NCBI GenBank assembly: GCA_004352715.1
Contig: SCFE01000106.1
Location: forward strand, 131,358-195,357
DNA: 64,000 bases
Source: Hofstenia miamia
Lineage: Eukaryota > Xenacoelomorpha > Acoela
Direction of reading: 5' to 3'
The translations under genes were made by a program, and so were the position numbers. Below are positions 47,598 to 56,985 of the stretch, in pieces; position 1 is the stretch's first letter; each line of letters opens with the position of its first letter. Below the pieces are notes generated by a model. It was not told where the DNA came from, made no database searches, and saw nothing but the letters and a program-made list of their open reading frames with translations.

Positions 47598-48300
47598 ACA
47601 TGGTTGATCTGAAGATGTATGCTAGTTCAAAGAAGTTGTTGGAAAAACCTGTAGAGACACTGCAGAAAGCAAGAAGAGTCTGGATTTGAGTTTGGGTTAG
47701 GAAAGTGTGCTGAAGTGACAATGATCAGGGGCAAGTGTACAAAGGAAGATAGCTTGAAGACAAGCAGTTAGGATAAGATTGTCAAATCTAAAGAAGGATA
47801 CAAGTAATTAGGAGAGAGAGAAATAGAGAAAGATATATTGAACAGGTCATGAGGAAATAAAGACAAGACTAAGGAAATAATAAAAAAGGAGTGTAAAGAA
47901 ATTACTACAAAAGTCAGCATTGAATGGACAGAACAGCATAAAAGCAATAAATGCGTGGGCTATGCCGAGTGTTGAGACACTGACCAAGAATAGTTAGATA
48001 GAATAAAAGTGAACTAAAGGAGCTAGACAGGAAGCGAAGAAAGTTACTTGCAGGAAAGAGAGCATTCAAGGCAGTACGAAGGGACATAAATGTAGAATGC
48101 CACGAAAAAAATAAGGTGGACAAGTATATCAAGTTGACAGGACACATTGTGAAAGTTGAAGAATGATGTAATCCTGTAGTATTTAGAACACTAGAAGAAA
48201 CATAATGAGAGACACTTGGAGAAGATAAGCTTACCAAAGTTGTACAAGGGAGTTGAGTAAGCAGTACAGAGTGACAGTATGACTTCAGCATGGACCCGGA
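47598..48300 (+). pseudogene. REL-endonuclease LINE (R2/R4-like), RT thumb fragment
   Basis: Translation gives M-V-D-L-K-M-Y-A-S-S-K (where the other copy has M-D-D-L-K-M-Y-A-S-S-R), L-G-K-C-A-E-V-T-M-I-R-G-K-C with breaks, and farther on A-L-N-G-Q-N-S-I-K-A-I-N-A-W-A and E-L-D-R-K-R-R-K-L-L-A. This is the same family as the minus-strand element at 56986-58279, and it retains the stretch between thumb and zinc region that the other copy has lost. Many stops: an old copy. The catalytic M-D-D is M-V-D here. Confidence 0.7.
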
Positions 48301-48459
48301 ACATAGATATTGATTTATTGCTAGTTTAACATCTTGGATCTCTATCCTATCAAATGGTGAAAAATATCAATCATTTTCTAGTAAAGTAAGCACGTCACAT
48401 GATTGGTAGTACTTAATATTTTTCTCAAATTAAGCACTTTTTGATCAAACAGTCTCATC

Positions 48460-48525
48460 TTTGTTGGCAGGACCCGAACCCGACCCGAAATCAGATTGGG
48501 TTTAGTCTGGTACCCGATGTTAGCC
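48460..48525. repeat. hAT-like right terminus, decayed
   Basis: ACCCGAACCCGACCCGAAATC... GGTACCCGATGTTAGCCTCTA resembles the end ...GGGTATCCGATGTCACTCTCTA of the hAT family at 31279 and 33985. No left end was identified. Confidence 0.4.
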
Positions 48526-48793
48526 TCTATTAGGCAGCATTGGTTAGAAGTAGAAGAAGATGGTATGAGTACAAGCCACATGAAATCATTCAAAATGCGA
48601 GGTTGGAGATATTGTAGTATAACCATTGTGATGAGGAACCGTAGTTCAGAAAGAAAAACCGTTAAGGACAGCTAGAACTCTAAGAAGAAACTTAGACTCT
48701 CTGCATGTAAGCTGGTGAGTTTCTTAAGCTAAGTCTTGAACCAGCATCAATTTGGTGAGAAAATATAATGTTGATTGCATATCCTACTGTATT

Positions 48794-48880
48794 GAAAATT
48801 AGCAGATATTATTCATTGCTGGAATAAATATATAAATTTTATATATTTATTCCAGCAATGAATAATATCTGCTAATTTTC
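48794..48880. repeat. perfect palindrome, 43-bp arms, 1-base spacer
   Basis: 48794-48836 is the exact reverse complement of 48838-48880, with only T48837 between. The arms run from GAAAATTAGCAGATATT to the centre at AAATATATAAA. There is no mismatch, although neighbouring elements are old and decayed. It could form a stable hairpin or cruciform, or be a snap-back assembly artefact. Confidence 0.9.
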
Positions 48881-49364
48881 TTGCAACCTAAATCGTTTTT
48901 GCTTGCATAAGCATGATTCAGTTAATAACACAATTCACCTAAATTACTGTTGAGATTTGATAAGATGGGATAAAAAGTTTTCTACTCATATAAATTATAG
49001 CAATAAAAACACAAACCACATACATAACAAAGCAAATAATCAATCTAATGCATAAATTTCTATAGTACAATTTCAATGAAAAGTTTTCGTCTACTACTTT
49101 TTAACCCTTAAATGCAAAGCATATTTTACCGACGTTAATGCATGGTATAAGTTAATTTGACCCACAATGGCAATGATGGTAATTTACACATTATACTTGT
49201 AAATGCGTAAATCTACTATTTACTGCTTTAACGAAAAACAAACAATTAAGTAGAGCAATGAGTGCAAACAATTATTTTTCAGCTACAGTACACATATTAA
49301 TTACATGTACATGCACGAATCCGTTTATTTGAGCACACCTTAATCGCTTGGGAGCTAATGCTAC

Positions 49365-49706
49365 CAGACTTGTCAACGAGCGGACATTTCCAAGCTCGGC
49401 TCGTTTAAATTTTGTGTAAGTTCGGCTCAGCTCGCCACATAAAATCTTTGAATGAGGCTCGTTTTAGCTCGGTATTTTTTTAAAAAATATTGTGGTCAAA
49501 GAATTTTTTACATAGCTCTTCCTATTATTTAATAAACATTTCTTAAATAAGATTATAGGAAAGGTATACTGACTGCAAAAATTAAGAAAAATCCCCATAA
49601 TCAAATTAATAAGCAGAACTATAAACTTGCTTTGTCTAAAATAGACTCGTTTTGTGCTCGTTGTATGTCAAATACTGTGCTCAAGCTCGGCTCGTTGACA
49701 AGTTTG
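49365..49706. mobile_element. hAT MITE inside piggyBac copy 2
   Basis: The ends CAGACTTGTCAACGAGC and GCTCGTTGACAAGTTTG are inverted repeats, flanked by perfect 8-bp AATGCTAC (49357-49364 and 49707-49714). Subterminal GCTCGGCTCG motifs occur at both ends, as in many hAT elements. 342 bp, no coding capacity. Confidence 0.88.
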
Positions 49707-49816
49707 AATGCTACCCTCCAACATCTGGTGCCGTACTTCCAATTAAATACGCTAAATTTTTTAATGCAATAAGTATTGGGCGATTGAAAGTCACCATGTT
49801 TGTTCTCACTCAGTCA

Positions 49817-50023
49817 TTAATTGATCAGCTCCTTTCTAATGTCTTCCAGAAATAATCGTCGCCTTCGGACACTGTAGGAATGACATAGTTGGTATGCAGT
49901 GTTGAATGACCCCTTTGTTGAATTGTAATGCATAAAAATTTCTGGTTTTCCAGAATTCTCATCAACAGCGTCATCACCGAGCATCACAGTAATAAACATG
50001 ATACATTTTTTTAGCCTTGGCAT
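49817..50023 (-). pseudogene. piggyBac transposase C-terminal fragment, copy 2
   Basis: Same block as at 35087-35395: S-G-K-P-E-I-F-M-H-Y-N-S-T-K-G then Q-L-C-H-S-Y-S-V-R-R-R. It carries the same replacement of the last catalytic Asp (S-F-N-T-A-Y), so the loss predates the split of the two copies. It is shorter at the N-terminal side than copy 1. Confidence 0.75.
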
Positions 50024-50149
50024 AAATAAGCAAAAGAAGCGATGTTCTCTTGTGCAGCTCAGAAAGAATTCTAGTGTAACTACATTTGAATAGTTCCTAG
50101 AAGAGTCTTATTGGAGTTTTCCAATTCATTAGCCAATTCAGCGGAAGTT

Positions 50150-50342
50150 ATATAATTGTTTATTAGAGTTGTCCATATTTTGGTCATGTTTGAAAAGTTA
50201 AGTCTTTATTTAAACTTTGTTCAAATTTTTTTAATTCCATTGATCGTTTTATTAGTGGGACATGTTTATCTTATTGGAAGGCTAAAATCAGTAACCCCAC
50301 AAAGCTAGTGCAGAAGGCTCTAGGAAATTTAAAATAATCTGG
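50150..50342 (+). pseudogene. frame-shifted 5' continuation of the LINE RT
   Basis: In another frame than the long RT frame, this stretch reads C-L-S-Y-W-K-A-K-I-S-N-P-T-K-L-V-Q-K-A-L-G at about 50262-50325, the spacer between endonuclease and RT in LINE ORF2. One frameshift near 50335 separates it from the open frame at 50343. The endonuclease itself is absent, so the copy is 5'-truncated. Confidence 0.55.
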
Positions 50343-51971
50343 ATGTATTACAACTGTATCGCCAAATTGTCGTTAATCAATAATCTTGAAATAGAAATTG
50401 AAGACGTATTTGAAGTTATTTCCAATCTCTCAATGAAAGGATGTGGATATGATAACATCCCCAATTGTTTCTTGAAAAAGTTTTCAACAGCACTTGCACC
50501 ACATATTTTACAACTATTTCAGAATATAATTATATCAGGTACATTTCCATCTCTCTGGAAACAAGCAATTATCCATCCAATCCACAAGAAAGGATTAAGA
50601 AGAAAAATTATTAATTATAGACCAATAAGCATTTTACCAAAACTTTCATTAATATTTGAAAAGATCATATTTAAGCGACTTTATCCTTTAGTTCGTGAAA
50701 ATATTTCAAAATCACAGCATGGATTTATGAAAAATAGGTCTTCTATTTCACAATTACTTCTATTTTTGTCAAATATTTATGATAATTTCGATGCTAATAT
50801 AGATAGTTTTATTCTATATTTAGACTTTTCAAAAGCCTTTGATAAGGTTTCACATAGAGTTCTATTAGAAAAACTGAAAGACTTTGGAGTTGGAGGTAAT
50901 TTATTAAAATTATTCTGGTCTTATCTTACGAATAGAACACAAAAAGTAATTTTCAATGGCATAACATCAGATCAAACCAATATAACAAGTGGAGTTCCTC
51001 AAGGTTCTGTTCTTGGTCCTTTATTTTTCTTAATTTTTATAAACGATTTGCCAAATTACTGTTTTGCTACAACTCCATTCTTATTTGCTGACGACTTGAA
51101 GTTATTTAGTAATGACCTTAATGATATAAATGAAGATTATTTAAGACTATACAATTGGTGTTTAGAAAATAATGCGAAATTCAATGAGGAAAAATTTCAG
51201 TTGCTAGCAGTTTCTAATAACATTAATCATACACTTCAAATAAACTCCAATACTACAGTTTGTGCATCAAACTCAGTTAAAGACTTGGGTATTATTATTA
51301 CACACAATCTTAATTGGTCCACCCATATATATTCCAAATTGAAAACATGCAATCAAACATTTTTAAACATTAAAAGAATACTACCTTATAATACCATTGT
51401 TTGTGACAAAAGAAGTATATACATAACTGCAATAAGATCAATCCTTATCTATGGATCTGTTGTTTGGTTTCCCAGCAGATGCGATATTGTTAGAATTGAA
51501 AATTTTCAAAAACGCTGTTCGAAATGGATTTTGAATATTACGGACTATAAGAAGAGATTAATTAAACTGAATTTATTGCCACTTTCAATGCAATTACAAC
51601 TCATTGATCTTATTCAATTTAATAGTATGCTTAATAACAACATTGATTTTAATATCTTTGACTACGTTTACCTATATATTCCGAAACAAGGACTACGGCT
51701 CTATAATAAAACGCTTTTCAAGTGCAAAATTAACAAGAAGATTAAAACCGATAATTTCTTCTTTAGTCGTATTACTAAATTAGCAAATTACGTCCATTTA
51801 AATACAAACATTGATCTCTTTGATAGATCTTCAATAGTTAAAAGGCAATTAGAAGATTTATTTAAACAACAATTTATTGATTTATATGCATTTAATAATG
51901 TTTTTACTCATTTTTTAGTTTGTAATTGTAATATATGCAATGCTAAGAATTTGCTTTATAAGAAATATTGA
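50343..51971 (+). CDS. LINE reverse transcriptase with an unbroken 542-codon frame
   Basis: The frame holds the complete RT: I-H-P-I-H-K-K, Y-R-P-I-S-I-L-P, Q-H-G-F-M, L-Y-L-D-F-S-K-A-F-D (first catalytic Asp, about residue 160), G-V-P-Q-G-S-V-L-G-P-L-F, and F-A-D-D-L-K-L-F (second and third Asp, about residue 257), then N-E-E-K-F-Q and L-G-I-I-I. A C-terminal Cys-rich end (C-N-C-N-I-C) follows. The layout is that of CR1/jockey-group LINEs. The ATG is probably not the native start, since RT-linker homology continues upstream in another frame; the native ORF2 would include an endonuclease. No stop occurs in 1.6 kb, so the insertion is young or the frame constrained. Confidence 0.85.
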   Translation: MYYNCIAKLSLINNLEIEIEDVFEVISNLSMKGCGYDNIPNCFLKKFSTALAPHILQLFQNIIISGTFPSLWKQAIIHPIHKKGLRRKIINYRPISILPKLSLIFEKIIFKRLYPLVRENISKSQHGFMKNRSSISQLLLFLSNIYDNFDANIDSFILYLDFSKAFDKVSHRVLLEKLKDFGVGGNLLKLFWSYLTNRTQKVIFNGITSDQTNITSGVPQGSVLGPLFFLIFINDLPNYCFATTPFLFADDLKLFSNDLNDINEDYLRLYNWCLENNAKFNEEKFQLLAVSNNINHTLQINSNTTVCASNSVKDLGIIITHNLNWSTHIYSKLKTCNQTFLNIKRILPYNTIVCDKRSIYITAIRSILIYGSVVWFPSRCDIVRIENFQKRCSKWILNITDYKKRLIKLNLLPLSMQLQLIDLIQFNSMLNNNIDFNIFDYVYLYIPKQGLRLYNKTLFKCKINKKIKTDNFFFSRITKLANYVHLNTNIDLFDRSSIVKRQLEDLFKQQFIDLYAFNNVFTHFLVCNCNICNAKNLLYKKY

Positions 51972-52046
51972 ATTTGTTTTAAATTAATTTGTCAAATTTC
52001 TTTGCTTAATTTGCAATAAAGTCTTTTTGTTGTTGTTGTTGTTTAA
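51972..52046 (+). repeat. LINE 3' end with (TTG)n tail
   Basis: The short 3' untranslated region ends CAATAAAGTC followed by TTTTTGTTGTTGTTGTTGTTT (about 52022-52045). A simple-repeat tail instead of poly(A) is usual for CR1-group LINEs, and marks the 3' end of the element at 50150-51971. Confidence 0.7.
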
Positions 52047-52279
52047 TATATTATGAACAGAAAATTCTAGAAAGAATAATTGTGAGCCAGACGCTTGCAT
52101 ATTCCATAGATTTAGGTCACTGGACGGCTAAGTAAAGCAAAATATTAGGCACGGACAAAAGCCTGGCATGGTTGCAGCCCTGTTCATTATTGGAATCGTG
52201 TTGTAATTTGATAGGTAGCAGCGTGTAAAAATACGTTGTACAATACATTCTCTGCCTACAGTAGGTAATGAGCAATAAT

Positions 52280-52588
52280 AACCAAAGGCGTCTCTCAAGT
52301 CCCCATTTTGAGTCCACTAGTATTTAATTTGTACGTTAATGAGTTGTCGAAATTTTTTAAAAGCTGCAGTATAATCAATATGAAGAAGCTATATTCCTCT
52401 TAAATAAGCATGAAATTTCCATCGATAACCCACAAAATTTAGAAGTAAACCTAAATATAGACATAAACTATTTTAAGCAGAATAAACTTACAATTAATAA
52501 AGAAAAAACGCAGTTTATTGTTTTTCACCCGGGAAAAATAGAGTTTTTGCTAAGAATATCATCCTCATGATTTCTGGTAACGCAGACC
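52280..52588 (+). pseudogene. LINE RT fragment, left of a mariner insertion
   Basis: It reads G-V-S-Q-V-P-I-L-S-P-L-V-F-N-L-Y-V-N-E-L from about 52285, the RT block before the catalytic pair, and then, with stops, Q-N-K-L-T-I-N-K-E-K-T-Q-F-I-V-F near 52480-52530. The element continues after the mariner at about 53486. Confidence 0.75.
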
Positions 52589-52590
52589 TA

Positions 52591-53483
52591 CGAGAGTTAG
52601 TAAATATATAAGTTTTCGATTTCGTAAAATCATAATTTATTTGAACAAAAATAATAAAAATACAACGTCTATATATTTATGACTCAAAGCATCCACAATC
52701 ACTTGCAACACACTTCCCCCAAAGATATTACTGGCTCATAGTTCCATACTGTGTCAGGCTTGTTCATCTGGTCTATAGAGGCCTTCCATGCAGCATTGAT
52801 GTCCTCCTCAGATCAAAACACTGTCCACGAAGTGGCTCTTTGATTGCAGAAAACAGGAAAAAGTAGCAAGGACTGATATCAGGGGAGTAAGGTGGATGAC
52901 TAATCACCTTCCATTCTGAATGAGGAAACATCTGCACAACACATCTCCTGAGGTGAGAACTCGCGTTTTCATGAAGGAGAATGACGCCTTCATCAAGACG
53001 ATTTGGCGTCTTCTCACTGCAGGTTGCACTTTCTCTTTTAAAATCCAATATGATTCTGCGATCCTCATGAACCAAAAGCCAGAATCGTGTAAGTTTTTTC
53101 ATTTGTGCCCACTGCAACAGGACGGTATGGCCTTTACACATCAGAACACTCTGTTCTTCCTTCTTTAAGCTCACACAATCACTTTCTTACCGTCAGAATA
53201 GAAGGAGAATCTTCCTCTCACTTTGACTAACTAAGCATAAAAATCCATTGGAGGAGTTTGCAAAGTATTAAGAAATTTGATAATGACACGGATGTTGATT
53301 CATGATTAATAAAATAATTGAATACAATTAAGTGGAGTATTTATAGTGACAGTCAAATCCAGCCTTACACCGCGTGAAGTGATTACAACTCACTTAGTTA
53401 ACATTCTGTAAACAAGTTGTCATCAGAAAACAATTACATTAGTATTTGTGAAATAGAGAAACTTATTTACTGACTGAACCTCG
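52591..53483 (-). mobile_element. mariner element, 893 bp, inserted in a LINE
   Basis: It is flanked by TA (52589-52590 and 53484-53485). The ends are imperfect inverted repeats: CGAGAGTTAGTAAATATATA at the left, and CGAGGTTCAGTCAGTAAATA read inward from the right. The length is below the ~1.3 kb of autonomous mariners, so internal sequence is lost. The transposase remnant lies on the minus strand. Confidence 0.82.
52773..53174 (-). pseudogene. mariner transposase remnant
   Basis: The frame contains G-V-I-L-L-H-E-N-A-S-S-H and, 34 residues after that Glu, H-P-P-Y-S-P-D-I-S-P-C-Y-F-F-L-F followed by I-K-E-P-L-R-G. These are the second and third catalytic blocks of mariner transposases (usual L-L-H-D-N-A and P-C-D-F-H-L-F). 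Both catalytic Asp are replaced (Glu and Tyr), and the first block is not recognisable. The N-terminal DNA-binding domain is missing. Inactive. Confidence 0.75.
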
Positions 53484-53485
53484 TA

Positions 53486-54170
53486 TTCAGCAACTGGAGC
53501 AAATTCAATATTTGGGAGTAAAGATTGATAAAGACCTTAGTTATGAAGCTTTGTGAGAGAAAATATAATAATAATACAATGGTGGATACTTTTGTCTTGA
53601 GTCACTTCAATTATGCTTGTATGATTTTAAATACTTAAGTATCATACAAAAAGATAAGTATAAACAAGTTGATTAATTGGAGCATTTGCACAATGTTTTC
53701 TGTAGATAGATTAGAAGTTGGTGAAACAATCCATAGGAATGCGATCCTATCGCCTATGTATATGTCTATGTTTAACAATCTTGTTACATTTATAAGTGCA
53801 TAGACCAAATTATTAGAGGAAATTGTATATAAAAAAATCATTAAATACAATAAGCGATCTAAAAAATTAATCAATACAAGTTGAGAGCAAATCCTGGATC
53901 TCGTCTTATTCTTCCAACATTTGTGGCATGTGGAATAAACTAAACTCTAAAATACAAGAAACACGAAATACTACATTCTTTAAAAAGTTACTTAAAGAAA
54001 ATCTTTAAGCATACCAATAAACCCACGGTTATAGCAAAATGAATTAGATATGGCAGAAATTCAATTAGCAGCAAACGTGTTAAATATCTTTTTAAATTTT
54101 TAAATTTATAATGTGTGTAATTTCAACTTTGTCTATTGTATATTTAATTTTAATTTATATATATTGTATG
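53486..54170 (+). pseudogene. LINE RT C-terminal part, right of the mariner
   Basis: Directly after the mariner's TA the sequence reads Q-Q-L-E-Q-I-Q-Y-L-G-V-K-I-D-K-D-L, the block after the catalytic palm, so it continues the fragment at 52280-52588. Further decayed pieces follow, ending with N-I-C-G-M-W-N-K-L-N-S near 53920-53950 and K-K-L-L-K-E-N-L at about 53980-54006. The order of insertion is LINE first, mariner second. Confidence 0.7.
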
Positions 54171-54291
54171 TTGTATTTTCATATATTTTTTAAATTTGTA
54201 AATATGTAAATACTTATTTCTCCATTACAAATTTGTATGAAGGATATTTGAATAGCAATGTACAAAATTAACGTAGTAAAGTTATTCGAAG

Positions 54292-54503
54292 TCTTATTAT
54301 TATTATTATCATTTCATTACTTCTCACAGCATCATGCTGGTATCCCTCTCACCTCGGGGAGCTCACCAGTTTCCAGGGAGTCTGAGAGCTTTCTTTAGGA
54401 CTCTAGCTGTTCCTAACAATGCTGCCTTCTGTGCTACCGTTCCTTCCCACTTTGGTACTCCCAACTCCTCTAAGTATCTCTTATGCTTCTTACTTACTGC
54501 TCC
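54292..54503 (-). pseudogene. REL-LINE C-terminus and 3' tail, separated from its body
   Basis: On the minus strand, from about 54503 to the stop at 54363-54365, the frame reads G-A-V-S-K-K-H-K-R-Y-L-E-E-L-G, then A-A-L-L-G-T-A-R-V-L-K-K-A-L-R-L. This is the conserved end of REL-endonuclease LINE proteins (usual G-A-L-G-x-V-x-K and L-L-G-T-A-R-I-L-R). A short 3' untranslated region and an (AAT)n tail (about 54293-54310) follow. It continues the protein that breaks off at 56986. Confidence 0.75.
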
Positions 54504-56985
54504 TATTATTATTATTATTTGCTTTATTTGCAAATATAAACTACAAAGAGATGTATGAACAGAGTGGTTCTAATTTTATTTTTGCATATTTTAACTACCA
54601 TAAAAATTTGCGGGATATTCCTTCCTAATTTTGTCAGATTGAAATAAGTATTGTTGCATATTGCGTTTAGAAACAATTGAAGTTCTTAGCTCATTTAGAA
54701 GAGAATTGAATATATCTGCAGCTTTAGATAAGAAGGAATCCGCACCAGAACTATTGTTTAACTGAAACAACTTTATGTATTTATGTTGACGGGTATTAAA
54801 TTTTAGATTTCTGTAAAACATATCAGATAGAAATTTTTTTTTTCCCTGATATGATTGCCATAAAATACAGATACATGTATGTTAGATAAATGACATATTT
54901 GGTTGGCTTCAGAATTTTGAACTCTTTATAAAAGCAGGTTATGTGAGAGAATCTTGCAGCACTGGCTATTGTCTCGATTATTCTATTAGACATTGTCTCA
55001 NGTAGTGAGAAGAGATCCATAGCTGAGAATCCCATATATCTCAGACCGAGCATAATCAATCAGAAACTGATGAGGTACATTGTTTTTTATTAGGTTAATT
55101 GTAGCTCTAAGAACTGCAAGCTTACGGATTTTACAATTTAAAAATTCCGTAAAATCAAGATTGTTGGTAAAAGTTACCCCAAGGTAAGTATCTTTAGAAG
55201 AATTAGATAGCGTTGTATTATCTACTACGATGTTATACTTATTGATTAATTCAGCTTTGTAAGATCTTTCCAAAATAATCAATTGTGTTTTATTAATATT
55301 GAGTGTGAGTTTGTTTGTTTGAAGCCAAAATTTAAATTGAGCAAAATCTTGTGATAATAATTTTGAACAGGTGATTTTGTTATCATGATTAAGATAAATA
55401 CATGTGTCATCCGCGTATTGGATGGACTTACAATGGGAGAGACAACCAGATAAATCATTAATGAATATGTTAAATAGCAGAGGCCCTAAGATGGACCCTT
55501 GTTGAACTCCGCGTATAATATTTTGGTATTCTGAATGGTATAACCCGATTTTAACTGACTGAAATCGATCATTAAGAAAGCTTTCCAACAATTTCACTGC
55601 ATTATTACTTAGTCCGTATTTATGAAGCTTACGAATTAGTATATTGTGGTCCATGCTATCAAATGCCTTAAATAAATCAATGAACAAAATACCAACATAT
55701 GAAGATTTGTTTAGGCATTCCCGCCATTCCTCAACACTGCAGAGTAAAGCATCCGTAGCAGACCGGTGCTTAGTAAATCCATATTGGTGTTTAACAATTA
55801 GGTTATTAGCAGTCATATAATGTTCGAGTTGTTTGTGTAAGCTTTTTCGAGGATTTTAGCAATCAGATGCGTAACAGATATTGGTCGATAGTTTCGAGGA
55901 AGGCTTGCATCCCCACCTTTGTGGATAGGAGTAACAATTGCAATTTTTAGAATTCTTGGAAAATAAGAATATCGTATACAGGTGTTTAAGATATAAGTCA
56001 AATGCGTTATAGTGTGGATCAGAGCAAGCTTTAGTATATAGTTAGGTATATTGCATGGACTTGTTGATTTAAAATTGCTCATGTGACAAATATTATCTAG
56101 GACTTCTTTTTCACTTAAAAAGTTAAAATAGAACTGAGAATTTATATACTCAATTTTGTCAGAATACCTAATCAACTTACCTTCATACTTTCCAATATTG
56201 ACAAAGACCTTATTCAATGTGTCAGCAATATCAACATCCTTTTTAATCGTTCTATTGTTATAGCTTATAAAATCAATCTCTACAGGCTTGCAGCGTTTGC
56301 TTTTAGAAAAAAAATTAACAAAATTCCACTTTTCTCTATCAGTGACAAGNCTGAACTTATACTCATTCTGTGCCAACTTCTTACACCCTGCTATCAGATG
56401 ATCTACTGTCTCCGCCTCTTTCTTACATAGTCTACACTTATCACTTACTTCCATTCTTCTGTCTAAATCTAACTCCCTTAGTTCATTCTGCTTCCACCTA
56501 AAATTGGTATCGGCCATGTATTAATAGACTTTATACTATTTTTCCCAATTAATGCTTACTTTTGTAGTAATTTCCTTACTCTCCTCTTGTACTCTTTTCT
56601 TAACCTCGTCTTCATTTCCTNACAAAATTCCACTTTTCTCTATCAGTGACAAGGTTATTAAATTTACTTAATGAGTTTTGCTGATGTACAATTTTTTCTA
56701 GAAACTTAACTGAATTCTTCCTGGACTTATAGACCAGATAATCATTAGACGACTTAGATTTTTGCCAATTGTTGAAACTATCCAGTAATTTATCCTTAGC
56801 TAAATTTAGTTTTGAATCAGACAGTAACTGATGCGGATGTGGAATTACATTTAATCTGTGTAGCGGAGCATTAATATCGACAATTTTAGTAATAAAATCT
56901 AGATACGTATTAATGGTTTCATCAATATTATCTATTGCATAAATACAGTTCCAGTTAGTTGAATATACATCAATAAGAGACTACT
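54504..56985 (-). pseudogene. CR1-type LINE ORF2 inserted in the REL-LINE
   Basis: Reading on the minus strand: an end of the endonuclease and linker (about 56985-56654, with A-P-L-H-R-L and N-N-W-Q-K-S), the join region, then K-W-N-F-V-N-F-F (56320), T-P-I-H-K-G-G-D, N-Y-R-P-I-S-V-T, one frameshift near 55830, Q-Y-G-F-T-K-H, I-D-L-F-K-A-F-D-S-M, G-V-Q-Q-G-S-I-L-G-P-L-L-F, Q-Y-A-D-D-T-C-I and Y-L-G-V-T-F, a single N at 55001, and a C-terminal part to 54591. It ends in an (AAT)n tail (54504-54519). It is 5'-truncated in the endonuclease. 56350-56653 is an assembly insertion, not part of the element. Confidence 0.8.
56351..56620 (-). repeat. 270-bp duplicate of 57316-57585 between two single Ns
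   Basis: The segment equals 57316-57585 except for one base seen (GGCCATG against GCCCATG). After the second N, 56622-56653 repeats 56318-56349 exactly (32 bp). A piece of the REL-LINE has thus been placed inside the other LINE by the assembly. Confidence 0.88.

Larger units (their letters stand above)
49105..50040 (-). mobile_element. piggyBac remnant, copy 2
   Basis: It starts after TTAA (49101-49104) with CCCTTAAATGC, typical of a piggyBac end. It matches 34568-35280 throughout, with an intact hAT MITE inside (49365-49706). The minus strand holds the transposase C-terminus at 49817-50023. The right end is missing: homology to copy 1 stops near 50040-50070. Confidence 0.72.
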
